Numbered from the stretch's first letter, positions 1-8,225 are shown. The stretch: DNA of 13,414 bases from JAEUIT01 sp034439815 (GCA_034439815.1 JAWXBD010000072.1:1-13414); one strand, 5' to 3'. Notes: generated by a model from the letters alone, not told the origin. Program-made: numbers and translations.

Positions 1-1
1 C

Positions 2-1081
2 GTTGGCATTGCCGGCAATGCCAACGCGGCGCTGCTCGCCACACAGGCGCTGGAGTTTGACGTGCAGTACATCGCCGTCGCCGATGCAACGGCAGCGCTG
101 CCACACGATCGCACCGTCCATCGCGGCCCCGATGCCGCGCTGACGCTGATCGATCGATGCGCGCAACCGGGCGACATCGTGATGGGTGCGATGGTCGGTG
201 CCGCGGGCATTCCGGCAACGCTCGCGGCAATCGAACGCGGCTGCGATATCGCGCTGGCGAACAAGGAGACACTCGTCGCCGCAGGCTCGATCGTCATGGC
301 CGCTGTCGCGCGGCGCGGTGTGCAGCTCTTGCCGGTGGACAGCGAGCACAATGCAATCGCGCAGTGCCTCCGCGCCGGCCGCACGGTGCAGGAAGTGCGG
401 CAACTCGTCATCACCGCGAGCGGTGGACCGTTCCGCTCGTGGTCGCGCGAGCGGGTACGAAATGCGACCGTCGACGACGCGCTCAATCATCCGACGTGGT
501 CGATGGGACCCAAGGTGACAATCGACTGCGCGTCGATGATGAACAAGGCGCTTGAGATCATCGAAGCTCGCTGGCTGTTTGACCTGCCTGCGGAGAAAAT
601 CACTGCGGTAATTCATCCGCAGTCGATCGTGCATTCATTCGTCGAGTACGTCGATGGCTCCGTGATCGCGCAGCTCTCGCCGCCGGACATGAAGACGCCG
701 ATTCAGTACGCGCTTACATGGCCTGAGCGGCGCGACGGCTGCTCGGCACGCATGGACTGGGCGACATTCACCAAGCTTGAGTTTGAACCGGTCGATCACG
801 AACGCTTCCCGGCGATCCGCCTTGCGGGGCGCGTCGTCCGCGAAGGCGGCACGCGTGGTGCCGTGTTCAATGCCGCGAACGAAGTCGCCGTTGCCGCGTT
901 CCTGCGGCACGAGATTGCGTTTCCGCGGATCACGGAACTCGTCGCCGAAGCGCTCGAAGCATTGCCGCGCCGCGACGTCGCCACGCTGCATGACGTACTC
1001 GATGCGGACGGTGAAGCCCGAGCCTGGACCGCGGCCCGGCTTTCAGCGGTTCCCGCGGACTCCTGCCTCTCGCCGCCTTGA
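2..1081 (+). CDS. dxr: 1-deoxy-D-xylulose 5-phosphate reductoisomerase, 5'-truncated by window edge
   Basis: Cytosolic enzyme of the non-mevalonate (MEP) isoprenoid pathway. It converts 1-deoxy-D-xylulose 5-phosphate to 2-C-methyl-D-erythritol 4-phosphate with NADPH and a divalent metal. The frame is open from base 2, before the first internal GTG at 62, so about 359 residues are visible and roughly 30-40 N-terminal residues (the nucleotide-binding glycine loop) lie outside the window. Visible family motifs, in order, are ALANKETLVAAG, LLPVDSEHNAI (metal-binding D and E), ITASGGPFR, HPTWSMGPKVTID, MMNKALEIIEARWLF, HPQSIVHSFVEYVDGS, PPDMKTPIQYALTWPER and FNAANEVAVAAF. The residue before ASMMNK is Cys (codon TGC), where the E. 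coli enzyme has Ser222. The TGA stop overlaps a possible TTG start of the next gene, so the two are probably cotranscribed. Identification is very secure. Confidence 0.97.
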   Translation, partial: VGIAGNANAALLATQALEFDVQYIAVADATAALPHDRTVHRGPDAALTLIDRCAQPGDIVMGAMVGAAGIPATLAAIERGCDIALANKETLVAAGSIVMAAVARRGVQLLPVDSEHNAIAQCLRAGRTVQEVRQLVITASGGPFRSWSRERVRNATVDDALNHPTWSMGPKVTIDCASMMNKALEIIEARWLFDLPAEKITAVIHPQSIVHSFVEYVDGSVIAQLSPPDMKTPIQYALTWPERRDGCSARMDWATFTKLEFEPVDHERFPAIRLAGRVVREGGTRGAVFNAANEVAVAAFLRHEIAFPRITELVAEALEALPRRDVATLHDVLDADGEARAWTAARLSAVPADSCLSPP

Positions 1082-1113
1082 CTTCCGCCTACGATCGCCG
1101 AGAACACCCGCTC

Positions 1114-3273
1114 ATGGAAATGCTCTCAACTGGCACGAACTTTCTCCTGATCCTGTTCGGCTTCGGCGCGCTCATCTTCGTGCACGAACTCGGACATTTC
1201 CTCGCCGCCCGCTGGGCCGGCATCCGCGTCGAAGGATTCTCGATCGGCATGGGGCCGCCGCTCGTCTCCTGGCGTCGCGGTATCGGTTGCCGGTCCGGAT
1301 CGACCGACCCCGCGACCAGAGCCAAGTTTGGCCGCAATGCCATCAGCATGAGTGACGAGGAACTCGCGACCGCAGGCATCGGCGAAACTGAGTACACGCT
1401 TCGTCTTCTTCCGATCGGCGGCTTCGTCCGCATGCTCGGACAGGAAGATGGCAATCCCGGTGCGATCAGCTCCGCGCCGCGCTCGTATCAAACCGCACCG
1501 ATCGGCAAGCGCATGGTGGTCGTCGGCGCGGGCGTGGTCATGAACCTCATCCTTGCCGTCCTGCTGTTCCTGATCGCCTTTGCAGTGGGCGTGCGTTTCC
1601 CCGCTCCCATCATCGGCGGCACCGAGCCTGGCTCGCCCGCGGGAAATGCACTCGCGACGAATGCCGATGCAGCGGGCTTGACCGGCGCGGCGCAGAGGCT
1701 GCAGCCGGGCGACACGATCGTCGCGATTGACGGGGACCCGGTCGCAACCTACGCCGATGTCATGCAGCGCGCGGCGATGAATCGGCCCGGAAATGCGATG
1801 CACATTTCGGTACTCCGGCGCGGCATCGATACCACGCTCGAGTTCGAGATCGCGCCGGCGCTCGTTCCGCAGATTGGGCTGTATCAACTAGGTGAGAGGC
1901 CCGCGCTGAGCGCCACCATCACCAGTGTCGCCAGCAGCCGCGACAGCATCGAGCAGCAACTGCGCGCCACAGGGCTGAATGGGCTTGAGCCGGGCGCTAC
2001 GCTGCTCGCCATCAATGGCCGGTCCGTTGCGACATTTGAAGAGTTCGAAGACGTCATCACCAAAGGGGACGGCGCTTCCTTCGAGACGACGTGGAGCGTC
2101 CCGTCGCGCCCGACGCCGCTGTCGCTCACCATGCGTCCGGACGCGCGGCTCGATCTGATCGTCTCGAGCGTGCGAGGCGAGGAAACCGCGCTGCATAGCC
2201 TGTTTGGCATCACACCGCTCGTCCGCGTCGACACGGTCATGAAGGACAGTCCGAACCACGGCACGCTTTTGGCTGGTGATGTGATCCTGCGGGCCGGCAC
2301 GTGCGACGGTCCAAATTTCTTTGACCTGCGGAGGATCGCCAAGGACGCTGCTGGAAACGACCTTGCGCTCCTCGTGCTGCGCGACGGACAGGAAGTTGCC
2401 TTGGAGACCAAGGTCCTCGCGAACGGAACACTGGGCTTTCTGCGCGGTGCGGCGCTCGACATCCCGGTCATCGCGCAGCCCGTCAACGAGGCGCTGGGAC
2501 CACGACCATCCACGACCGCGAAGAACGGCGACATCTCAACGTCCGGCGAATCGGCCGCCGAACGCCCGACACTTCCGCTTCCTGTGCAAGGTCTTGATCT
2601 CTTCGCGCGCTCGACGATTGTGTCCGCTGGCGGCACACCGGTCGAAGACTGGACCACGTTCCGCGAAGCCCTGCGCGCCGCCACGGCAAAGGCCGCTGCT
2701 GCGAAGACCGGAGCAACTGTGGAGCTCGTGCTGGCGCTCCCGCTGGCCGACGCCCCGCGCGAAACGAAGTCACTGACGCTGGCCGCAGCTGATGTCGAGC
2801 GCCTTCACGCGCTGACGTGGTCAAGTCCTATTTCGCCGATGATCTTCGATCCGAAGTTCGTCACGCTCAAGGCATCGGGGCCGATCGATGCGGTGCGCAT
2901 GGGCCTCGCCGAGACGAAGAAGATGATCCTACAGGTCTATCTCACGATAGACCGCGTCGCGCACGGCTCAATCGGCATCAAGAATCTGAATGGACCGGTC
3001 GGCATCTTTCACATCGGCGTCAAGGTCGCCGATCAGGGATTCATGTGGCTGCTGTTCTTCATCGCGATGCTGAGCGTGAATCTCGCAGTGATCAACTTCC
3101 TTCCGATACCGATTGTCGACGGCGGCCTGTTCCTCTTCCTCGTGTACGAGAAGATCATGGGACGGCCACCGTCGATTCCGTTCCAGAACGCGGCGACCGC
3201 AGTCGGTCTCCTGCTGATCGGGTCGATCTTCCTGATCACGTTTTACAACGACGTCGCCCGGCTCGTGCAGTGA
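1114..3273 (+). CDS. rseP: RseP-like site-2 intramembrane zinc metalloprotease with several PDZ-like domains
   Basis: M50-family intramembrane protease, expected to cleave membrane-anchored substrates such as anti-sigma factors within the inner membrane. From the ATG at 1114 it has 719 residues. The first membrane helix carries the zinc motif HELGH (residues 24-28). A second helix follows GKRMVVVGAGVVMNLILA, and the conserved NFLPIPIVDGG motif near residue 669 supplies the third ligand Asp (VDG in place of the usual LDG). GPVGIF and a closing hydrophobic helix end the protein. Between the helices are at least two clear PDZ-like repeats (about 171-250 and 261-350; LQPGDTIVAIDG, LEPGATLLAINGRS) and two weaker ones (about 363-440 and 500-590). 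E. coli RseP is about 450 residues with two PDZ domains. A TTG at 1078, overlapping the dxr stop, is an alternative start, but its 12 extra residues are hydrophilic and look unlike a signal. The gene sits directly behind dxr and converges on the dehydrogenase gene with a 12-bp gap. Confidence 0.93.
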   Translation: MEMLSTGTNFLLILFGFGALIFVHELGHFLAARWAGIRVEGFSIGMGPPLVSWRRGIGCRSGSTDPATRAKFGRNAISMSDEELATAGIGETEYTLRLLPIGGFVRMLGQEDGNPGAISSAPRSYQTAPIGKRMVVVGAGVVMNLILAVLLFLIAFAVGVRFPAPIIGGTEPGSPAGNALATNADAAGLTGAAQRLQPGDTIVAIDGDPVATYADVMQRAAMNRPGNAMHISVLRRGIDTTLEFEIAPALVPQIGLYQLGERPALSATITSVASSRDSIEQQLRATGLNGLEPGATLLAINGRSVATFEEFEDVITKGDGASFETTWSVPSRPTPLSLTMRPDARLDLIVSSVRGEETALHSLFGITPLVRVDTVMKDSPNHGTLLAGDVILRAGTCDGPNFFDLRRIAKDAAGNDLALLVLRDGQEVALETKVLANGTLGFLRGAALDIPVIAQPVNEALGPRPSTTAKNGDISTSGESAAERPTLPLPVQGLDLFARSTIVSAGGTPVEDWTTFREALRAATAKAAAAKTGATVELVLALPLADAPRETKSLTLAAADVERLHALTWSSPISPMIFDPKFVTLKASGPIDAVRMGLAETKKMILQVYLTIDRVAHGSIGIKNLNGPVGIFHIGVKVADQGFMWLLFFIAMLSVNLAVINFLPIPIVDGGLFLFLVYEKIMGRPPSIPFQNAATAVGLLLIGSIFLITFYNDVARLVQ

Positions 3274-3285
3274 CCGGTTGCCGGG

Positions 3286-3999
3286 CTAGCGGCCGCTCGG
3301 AAGCAGAATTGTTCGACCATTGTCCTCGGGGCGCTCACCGCACGCGCACCCCACGATGATCCGGGCAACGTCGTCAGCGGGGATCGTCTTCGAGCGCGGG
3401 AGCATGGCCTCGTCGAAGTTCTGGCGCAGCAGTGGTGTCTCGACCGCTCCGGGATTCACGCTGTACGCCGTGATGCCGGCTGATCGCCCTTCTCTTGCAA
3501 TCGAACGCGTAAAGCTGTCGAGGGCGGACTTGCTGGCGGCGTACGCGAAGAAGCCTGCGAACGGATCGGATGTGCCGATGGTCGACACGTTGACCACGCA
3601 GCCGGATCGCTGCCGGACAAACGTCGGCCACGCCCGTGCGATGAGCAGGGCCGGGCCGAACGTGTTGACTCGAAAGCATGCATCGAGCGTCGCCTCGTCT
3701 GTATGGGGAATGGTCGCAAGCGGCGCGACGCCGGCGTTGTTCACGAGCACATCGAGCCGGCCAAAGCGTTCCACGGAACGATCGATGCAGGCGTGGGGGA
3801 ACTCTCGATCGGCGATGTCACCCGTGACGACGAGCGCGTCCTCCGCGCCGATCGCGCGCGATGTCTCCGCGAGCTTCTCGGCGGTGCGCCCGACGAGGAC
3901 CAACATGAAATTTCGTTCATGAAACATCCGTGCCGCCGCGCGCCCGATGCCGGAGCCGGCACCGGTAATGAGCGCGACCGGGCGCCGCGCAGCGCTCAC
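3286..3999 (-). CDS. Short-chain dehydrogenase/reductase (SDR family)
   Basis: Classical SDR oxidoreductase of 237 residues; substrate unknown, cofactor NAD(P)(H). The Rossmann glycine motif TGAGSGIG is at residues 12-19, followed by the basic VGRT segment (residues 36-39), which hints at NADP(H). NNAG is at 87-90. The catalytic set is Ser139, Tyr153 and Lys157 (Y-A-A-S-K), and the NPGAVETPL segment follows the active site as usual. The start is GTG and overlaps the smpB stop as GTGA, so translation is probably coupled to smpB. The pair reads as one minus-strand operon. The stop faces the end of the rseP-like gene with only 12 bp between, so there is no room for an independent terminator. The family assignment is certain; the substrate cannot be read from sequence. 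Confidence 0.92.
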   Translation of the reverse strand: MSAARRPVALITGAGSGIGRAAARMFHERNFMLVLVGRTAEKLAETSRAIGAEDALVVTGDIADREFPHACIDRSVERFGRLDVLVNNAGVAPLATIPHTDEATLDACFRVNTFGPALLIARAWPTFVRQRSGCVVNVSTIGTSDPFAGFFAYAASKSALDSFTRSIAREGRSAGITAYSVNPGAVETPLLRQNFDEAMLPRSKTIPADDVARIIVGCACGERPEDNGRTILLPSGR

Positions 4000-4514
4000 G
4001 GCCGTCTCCGCGACACCGCGCGGTCCATGTCGCGCTGATGCTCTTTCTTCGCCATGTCCTGCCGCTTGTCCACGTTGCTCTTGCTCACGCCGACACCGAT
4101 CAGAACCTTCGCTTTTCCGCGGACAAAGTACATTTTCAGCGGGACGATCGTGCCCGACTTAGCCTTGGTTTCTTCCGTGAGTTTGCGGATCTCGCGCCGG
4201 TGCGCGAGCAGCGTGCGCTGCCGTGTCGCCGGATGCTGCCGCGGCCCGGCTGGCCCGTACTCTCCGATATGTACCTGCATCAGTGTGAGACTCAGCGGGG
4301 TGAGTTCGCCGCGCACCCACGCCTCATTGAGGCTGACGAGGCCCGCGCGCACGCTCTTGACTTCGGTTCCGAGAAGCTCGATTCCGCACTCGAGCGTTTC
4401 GCCGATCGCATAGTTGTGCCGCGCCTTGCGATTCTCGATGACGGGGTCGTCGCGCTTGGCCGCATTACCCTTGCGCGCTCCTCCAGTCTGCTTGCCCGTG
4501 GGGTGACCTGTCAT
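3996..4514 (-). CDS. smpB: SsrA-binding protein SmpB
   Basis: Small basic RNA-binding protein of trans-translation. It brings tmRNA to stalled ribosomes so that the incomplete peptide is tagged and the ribosome released. It is 172 residues, slightly longer than the usual 150-160 because of a basic N-terminal lead (TGKQTGGARKGNAAKRDD). The family signatures are clear: ENRKARHNYAIGETLECGIELLGTE with EVKSVRAG, LNEAWVR, HIGEY, QRTLLAHRREI, IVPLKMYFVRGKAKVLIGV, and the lysine-rich KSNVDKRQDMAKKEHQRDMDR tail that folds on the ribosome. The start is the ATG at 4514-4512. No convincing Shine-Dalgarno sequence precedes it; AAAGG lies about 16 nt upstream. The dehydrogenase gene follows with a 4-base overlap. 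I could not find the partner tmRNA gene in this window. Confidence 0.97.
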   Translation of the reverse strand: MTGHPTGKQTGGARKGNAAKRDDPVIENRKARHNYAIGETLECGIELLGTEVKSVRAGLVSLNEAWVRGELTPLSLTLMQVHIGEYGPAGPRQHPATRQRTLLAHRREIRKLTEETKAKSGTIVPLKMYFVRGKAKVLIGVGVSKSNVDKRQDMAKKEHQRDMDRAVSRRRP

Positions 4515-5074
4515 GCGTTCGAACGCGAGCCTTTCGCGGAAGAGATGGTGAAGTGGGGGCTTTGCCCCACGCTCGTTGATTGAAGTGCACTCGTTTGCCT
4601 GCGTGCACTAGCTGAAAGGTGACAGAAGTCTTTCTTCTGAGCGATGGTTCCGGGAATCCGCTTGCGATTGTTCCAGATTCGGCAAGAATCGGTGCAAGAC
4701 CTTTAGCGCACCTACGCGCCGGCGGTCTGACGGTGTGCGGGTACTTTTTGATCGCCGCGTGACATTCGAACCCAACGCTGTTTGCGTTGGCTCGCGATTC
4801 CACAACGGAGTCATCGCCCCTTCCACCCCGTCCGAGAACGGTACCGACTCTCAGGCTTTGACGCCGGCGAGGAGTCGGTTTGTGCGGGGGGCGCCGGCGA
4901 TCCTGTTTCTCTTGCGATCTGCGCTTTTTGTCCTGCTGGGTTTTCGCGGCGCTCCCGCCGCGATCCCCTCGAGGCGGGCCGCAGGTCGCGACCTAACACG
5001 TCTGTCTCCGGCATCGGATCAGCCCGTCTGTTGATCGATTCCGAACTTTCACTTTCCCTTTCGAGGACTTGCAC
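4515..5074. other. 560-bp gene-less region with a run of inverted repeats
   Basis: This is the divergent intergenic space between smpB (minus) and the exported protease (plus). No convincing protein gene is seen: the short open frames have no family resemblance and no good ribosome site. It contains several perfect or near-perfect inverted repeats: GTGGGG/CCCCAC at 4553-4558 and 4565-4570; AGTGCAC/GTGCACT at 4584-4590 and 4603-4609; CAGAAG/CTTCTG at 4623-4628 and 4634-4639; CTTGC-GATT/AATC-GCAAG (with a 3-base bulge) at 4661-4698; CCAACGC/GCGTTGG at 4772-4778 and 4784-4790; and CGCGGCG/CGCCGCG at 4945-4951 and 4956-4962. None is followed by a T run that would make it a clear terminator. It may hold both promoters plus a long structured leader or a small RNA. 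A tmRNA was looked for and not found. Confidence 0.5.
5063..5067 (+). promoter_or_regulatory. Ribosome binding site of the dockerin protease gene
   Basis: GAGGA lies 10 nt before the ATG at 5078 and 7 nt before the in-frame GTG at 5075. It supports a start at one of these two codons rather than at TTG 5069, which would be almost adjacent to the site. Confidence 0.55.
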
Positions 5075-5077
5075 GTG

Positions 5078-7924
5078 ATGCAGATTTTCAGCCGAGCAGT
5101 CAAGCCCCCAACGTGGGTTGCCACTGCGTCCCTCGCGACGGCGATACTCCTCGTCCCCGTCAGCGCTGCTCTTGCAGCCGGCGTCGCCGCTCCAGCCGAA
5201 TTGGAGCTCTCACCGATCGTGCAGAACGCTGTTGACGCGTTCGCCAGCGGTAATCCCGGGACGATGGTGAACGTGCGCGGCGGCAACATCACCCGCGTGT
5301 ACGGCAAAGCTTTCTCCGGCGGCGCATCGCCCATCGCGAGCGCGGAGGCGTTTCTGAATGCCCAGGCCGGAATCTTCGGCGTCAATGCCGCTGATCTCCT
5401 GCCGATGGGCCCGTTCCCCGACGGTGCCCGGGTCGTGCCGCTCGTCTACGAACCCGTGACCGAAAGTTACAAGTTCACGCTCGTGTCCTCGTGCCAGCAC
5501 CTGAACGGCGTTCCCGTGTTCCGCTCGGACATTCGCGTTCTCGTCCGCAATGAACCTGGCTTTCCGTCGGTCCTCGCCACATCGTCGCTAAAGGATCTCG
5601 GCGCGTTCGCGACCAACTTCCGGGGCGGCCCGGTGGCCCCTGGCGCAATCAACCAGGGACCGCTCCTCCGCGCGGTCCAAAACCAGTTTCGTGAAAAGCC
5701 CACGATTTCCGCGACTGAAATGGTGATCTGGGCTGGTGTCGATGAGCAGCCGGCAGAGCCGCGCCTCGCGTACAAGTTCATGGCGCAAGGCGGACTCGTC
5801 TTCACACCGCAGACATACAAGAAGTTTCTTTATGTCGTCGACGCGCTCACGGGCCAGATCCTCTACCAGGAAAACCAGATCTGCAACATCGATGTCGTCG
5901 GCTCTGTGAAGGGAGTGGCGACTCAGGGTTCGGGTGCCGATCTGTGTCACGAAGAGGTCGCTGAAGGCCTTCCGTACGCCGCAGTCAACCTTGGCTCGAC
6001 GACCGCGTACACCGATGTTGACGGCAACTTTGTGGCGCTGGGCGTCAGCGCCGGAACAAACTCCGCCACATCGACGCTCGACGGCCTGTACTTCACAGTC
6101 AATGACATCCAGACCGACGTATCGAGCATCACGACGTTCCTTTCCGGCGCGCCGGTCGATTTCCTGCACAACGCGCCGAACACCGACGCGCTCGTTCGCG
6201 CGCAGATCAACGCCTACATCGAAGCGAACGTGGCGCGTGATCTGATCATGGCGCACAATCCGAGTTACCCGGTGATTGCGAACCAGTTCGGTCCGACTGC
6301 GTTCCAGATCAACACCAACTTGGACAGCACATGCAACGCGTTCTATGACGGACCGTCAATCAACTTCTTCCACGCAGCCGGCGGCTGCGCCAACACCGCG
6401 TTCGGGTCGGTTGTCCATCACGAGTACGGCCATCATCTCGTCCAGTCAGGCGGCAGCGGTCAAGGCGCCTACGGCGAAGGCATGTCGGATTGCCTCGGCA
6501 TCCTCGTGACCGACGAGTCGGTGACGGGCTTCGGATTCAACAACAACTGCAACGCGGGAATCCGCAATGCGGACAACAATTGCCAGCAAGTGCCCGGCGA
6601 ATGCTCGAGCTGCGGTAATGCAATTCACGCATGCGGCCAGCTCATCTCCGGCTGCGTGTGGGACCTGCGGGAGAACTTCCTTGACAAGTACCCGAGCGAC
6701 TACCGCGATCGTCTCGCAAGCATCGTGGTGAATGCGGTGCCGCTGCACGGTCCGACGTCGTCGATTCAGGCTGACATCACGATCGATTATCTGACGCTCA
6801 ACGATGACAACGCGGACATCACGGATGGAACGCCTGACTACGCAGAGATCGCGGATGCATTCGGACAGCACAACCTCCCGGCGCCGCCGATTCTCGCGCT
6901 CAAGTTCACGTTCCCCAACGGCCTTCCCACAAACGTGAACCCGAACGGCACGACGACCCTCGACGTTACCGTCACTGGCCTGACGGGAACTCCGCAGGCG
7001 AACACCGGCAAGTTCTTCTGGCGCAGTGGAACTGCTGGACCGTTCACGCTGGTCAACATGACCCAGACGTCGCCCAACAGCTATCAGGTCGCCATCCCGT
7101 CGACGGTGTGCCTGAGCACCGTGCAGTTCTACCTGCAGGCGCAGACGACGACCAATCTCACCGTCTCGAGCCCGGCGAATGCACCGACAACGGTGTACAG
7201 CGCGATCTCCGCCGGTGGAGTATCGCTCGTCTTTACAGACGAACTTGAAACGGGCGGAGCGGGCTGGACGGTTGGCCTGCCCTCAGACACCGCGACGAGC
7301 GGCGAGTGGGAATTGGTTGATCCCAACGGCACCGCAGCACAGCCGGAGTCGGATCACACCGTGCTCGGCACGCATTGCTTCATCACCGGTCAGGGCTCGC
7401 CTGGCGGATCGCTCGGCGAGGCTGATATCGATGGAGGCGTCACGACGCTGATGTCTCCGGCATTCAGCGCAATCGGCAGCGATGCGACGTTCGTGACGTA
7501 CTGGCGCTGGTATTCGAACAACACCGGTGCTGCACCGAATTCCGATTCGATGCCGGTGGAGATTTCCAACAACGGCGGCATCTCCTGGACGGTCCTTGAG
7601 AACGTGACCGAAAATGCGGCCGCATGGGTCTTCAAGAGTTTCCGAATTTCCGACTTCGTCACCCCCACCGCGGACATGCGTGTCCGTTGGCGCGCGAGTG
7701 ACTTGGGCGCCGGCTCGCTCGTTGAAGCAGGCGTCGATGACGTATTCATCAACGGCTACAGCTGTGCCGAAGCGGTCGTTGGTGACCTTGATGGTGACGG
7801 CAACGTCAACGCCGCGGACCTCGCGATTCTGCTCGGTGCATGGGGCGGCGACGGTCCGGCCGACCTCAACAACGACGGCACCGTCAATGCGGCCGACTTG
7901 GCGATCCTCCTCGGGAACTTCTGA
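5078..7924 (+). CDS. Exported HEYGH zinc metalloprotease (thermolysin/fungalysin-like) with C-terminal dockerin repeats
   Basis: Predicted secreted peptidase of 948 residues. A signal peptide (hydrophobic core about 14-30, ending VSAALA|A) is followed by a propeptide-like region (about 45-260, FTP/PepSY style, with YKFMAQGG and LYVVDALTGQILYQEN). The catalytic region has HEYGH at 448-452 and the downstream GEGMSD with Glu467 as probable third zinc ligand. The spacing from first His to Glu is 19 residues, shorter than the 24 of thermolysin. Several cysteines (NNCNAGIRNADNNCQ, CSSCGNAIHACG) suggest disulfides. An Ig-like stretch (about 605-705) and a MAM/jelly-roll-like domain (about 718-895, from FTDELETGGAGW) follow. 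The end is a dockerin pair, DLDGDGNVNAADLAILL and DLNNDGTVNAADLAILL. The ATG at 5078 was chosen because GAGGA lies 10 nt upstream; GTG 5075 and TTG 5069 are in-frame alternatives. Substrate unknown. An intrinsic terminator follows. Confidence 0.88.
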   Translation: MQIFSRAVKPPTWVATASLATAILLVPVSAALAAGVAAPAELELSPIVQNAVDAFASGNPGTMVNVRGGNITRVYGKAFSGGASPIASAEAFLNAQAGIFGVNAADLLPMGPFPDGARVVPLVYEPVTESYKFTLVSSCQHLNGVPVFRSDIRVLVRNEPGFPSVLATSSLKDLGAFATNFRGGPVAPGAINQGPLLRAVQNQFREKPTISATEMVIWAGVDEQPAEPRLAYKFMAQGGLVFTPQTYKKFLYVVDALTGQILYQENQICNIDVVGSVKGVATQGSGADLCHEEVAEGLPYAAVNLGSTTAYTDVDGNFVALGVSAGTNSATSTLDGLYFTVNDIQTDVSSITTFLSGAPVDFLHNAPNTDALVRAQINAYIEANVARDLIMAHNPSYPVIANQFGPTAFQINTNLDSTCNAFYDGPSINFFHAAGGCANTAFGSVVHHEYGHHLVQSGGSGQGAYGEGMSDCLGILVTDESVTGFGFNNNCNAGIRNADNNCQQVPGECSSCGNAIHACGQLISGCVWDLRENFLDKYPSDYRDRLASIVVNAVPLHGPTSSIQADITIDYLTLNDDNADITDGTPDYAEIADAFGQHNLPAPPILALKFTFPNGLPTNVNPNGTTTLDVTVTGLTGTPQANTGKFFWRSGTAGPFTLVNMTQTSPNSYQVAIPSTVCLSTVQFYLQAQTTTNLTVSSPANAPTTVYSAISAGGVSLVFTDELETGGAGWTVGLPSDTATSGEWELVDPNGTAAQPESDHTVLGTHCFITGQGSPGGSLGEADIDGGVTTLMSPAFSAIGSDATFVTYWRWYSNNTGAAPNSDSMPVEISNNGGISWTVLENVTENAAAWVFKSFRISDFVTPTADMRVRWRASDLGAGSLVEAGVDDVFINGYSCAEAVVGDLDGDGNVNAADLAILLGAWGGDGPADLNNDGTVNAADLAILLGNF

Positions 7925-7961
7925 TCCCTGACGATTGCGAAGAAATGCCGGTAACAGTTCT

Positions 7962-8004
7962 GCGGGCCCCGCTCACGACTTGGTCGTCAGCGGGGCCCGC
8001 TTTT
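7962..8004 (+). terminator. Intrinsic terminator of the dockerin protease gene
   Basis: A long hairpin begins 37 bp after the stop codon. A perfect 12-bp GC-rich stem GCGGGCCCCGCT/AGCGGGGCCCGC is extended, past a C/C mismatch, by ACGAC/GTCGT around a TTG loop. The stem is followed directly by TTTT. It should end the protease transcript and insulate the tRNA gene downstream. Confidence 0.9.
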
Positions 8005-8031
8005 CAATGCATGATCGGATGCTCGTTGCCC

Positions 8032-8060
8032 TTGGCATGCGGGCCGCGTCTTTGTATGCT
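8032..8060 (+). promoter_or_regulatory. Sigma-70-type promoter for tRNA-Leu
   Basis: TTGGCA at 8032-8037 and TATGCT at 8055-8060 are separated by exactly 17 bases. Transcription would start near 8067, about 14 nt before the mature tRNA. The boxes match the housekeeping consensus at 5/6 and 4/6. The position between a terminator and a tRNA supports the reading, but it rests on pattern matching only. Confidence 0.55.
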
Positions 8061-8080
8061 TCTCGACCTTAGCCCCTGCA

Positions 8081-8166
8081 GCCCAGGTGGCGGAATTGGC
8101 AGACGCGCCAGCTTGAGGTGCTGGTGGGAGTTACATCCCTTGGAGGTTCGAGCCCTCTCCTGGGCA
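8081..8166 (+). tRNA. tRNA-Leu(GAG)
   Basis: Class II tRNA with a long variable arm. The acceptor stem is GCCCAGG (8081-8087) pairing with CCTGGGC (8159-8165), with discriminator A at 8166. The D-arm core is GCGGAATTGGCAGACGC. The anticodon stem CCAGC/GCTGG encloses the loop TTGAGGT, giving anticodon GAG (reads CUC and CUU). The variable arm is TGGGAGTTACATCCCT, and the T arm GGAGG-TTCGAGC-CCTCT closes with one G-U pair. The 3' CCA is not encoded, so it must be added after transcription. Confidence 0.96.
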
Positions 8167-8190
8167 TTGCATTGCATGCTTTCTTTAGCG

Positions 8191-8225
8191 CTCCGTAGCG
8201 CCCTCCGGGCGCACACTCGCTCTGG
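8191..8225 (+). repeat. 35-bp direct repeat, copy 1 (contains a palindrome)
   Basis: First of two identical 35-bp copies starting CTCCGTAGCGCCCTCCGGGC and ending ACTCGCTCTGG; the second is at 8279-8313. Each copy contains the hairpin GCGCCC-TCC-GGGCGC. A separate 8-bp hairpin, GCGGCGGA-GTGAA-TCCGCCGC, lies between them at 8236-8256. They resemble REP-type elements and lie between tRNA-Leu and queE. Confidence 0.85.

Noticed and set aside
1126..1887. 253-residue open frame on the minus strand
   Set aside because: Lies wholly antisense to the rseP-like gene, with arginine-rich low-information sequence typical of GC-rich shadow frames.
3320..3922. 200-residue open frame on the plus strand
   Set aside because: Antisense to the clearly identified dehydrogenase; no motif of its own.
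4038..4583. 181-residue open frame on the plus strand
   Set aside because: Antisense to smpB, whose protein motifs are unmistakable.
4735..5034. 99-residue open frame in the intergenic region
   Set aside because: No ribosome site, no family resemblance, and it runs across several inverted repeats.
4515..5077. Possible tmRNA (ssrA) gene next to smpB
   Set aside because: GGGTTCGAAT on the minus strand near 4770 suggested a T arm, but the flanking bases do not pair and no tag reading frame or acceptor stem was found.
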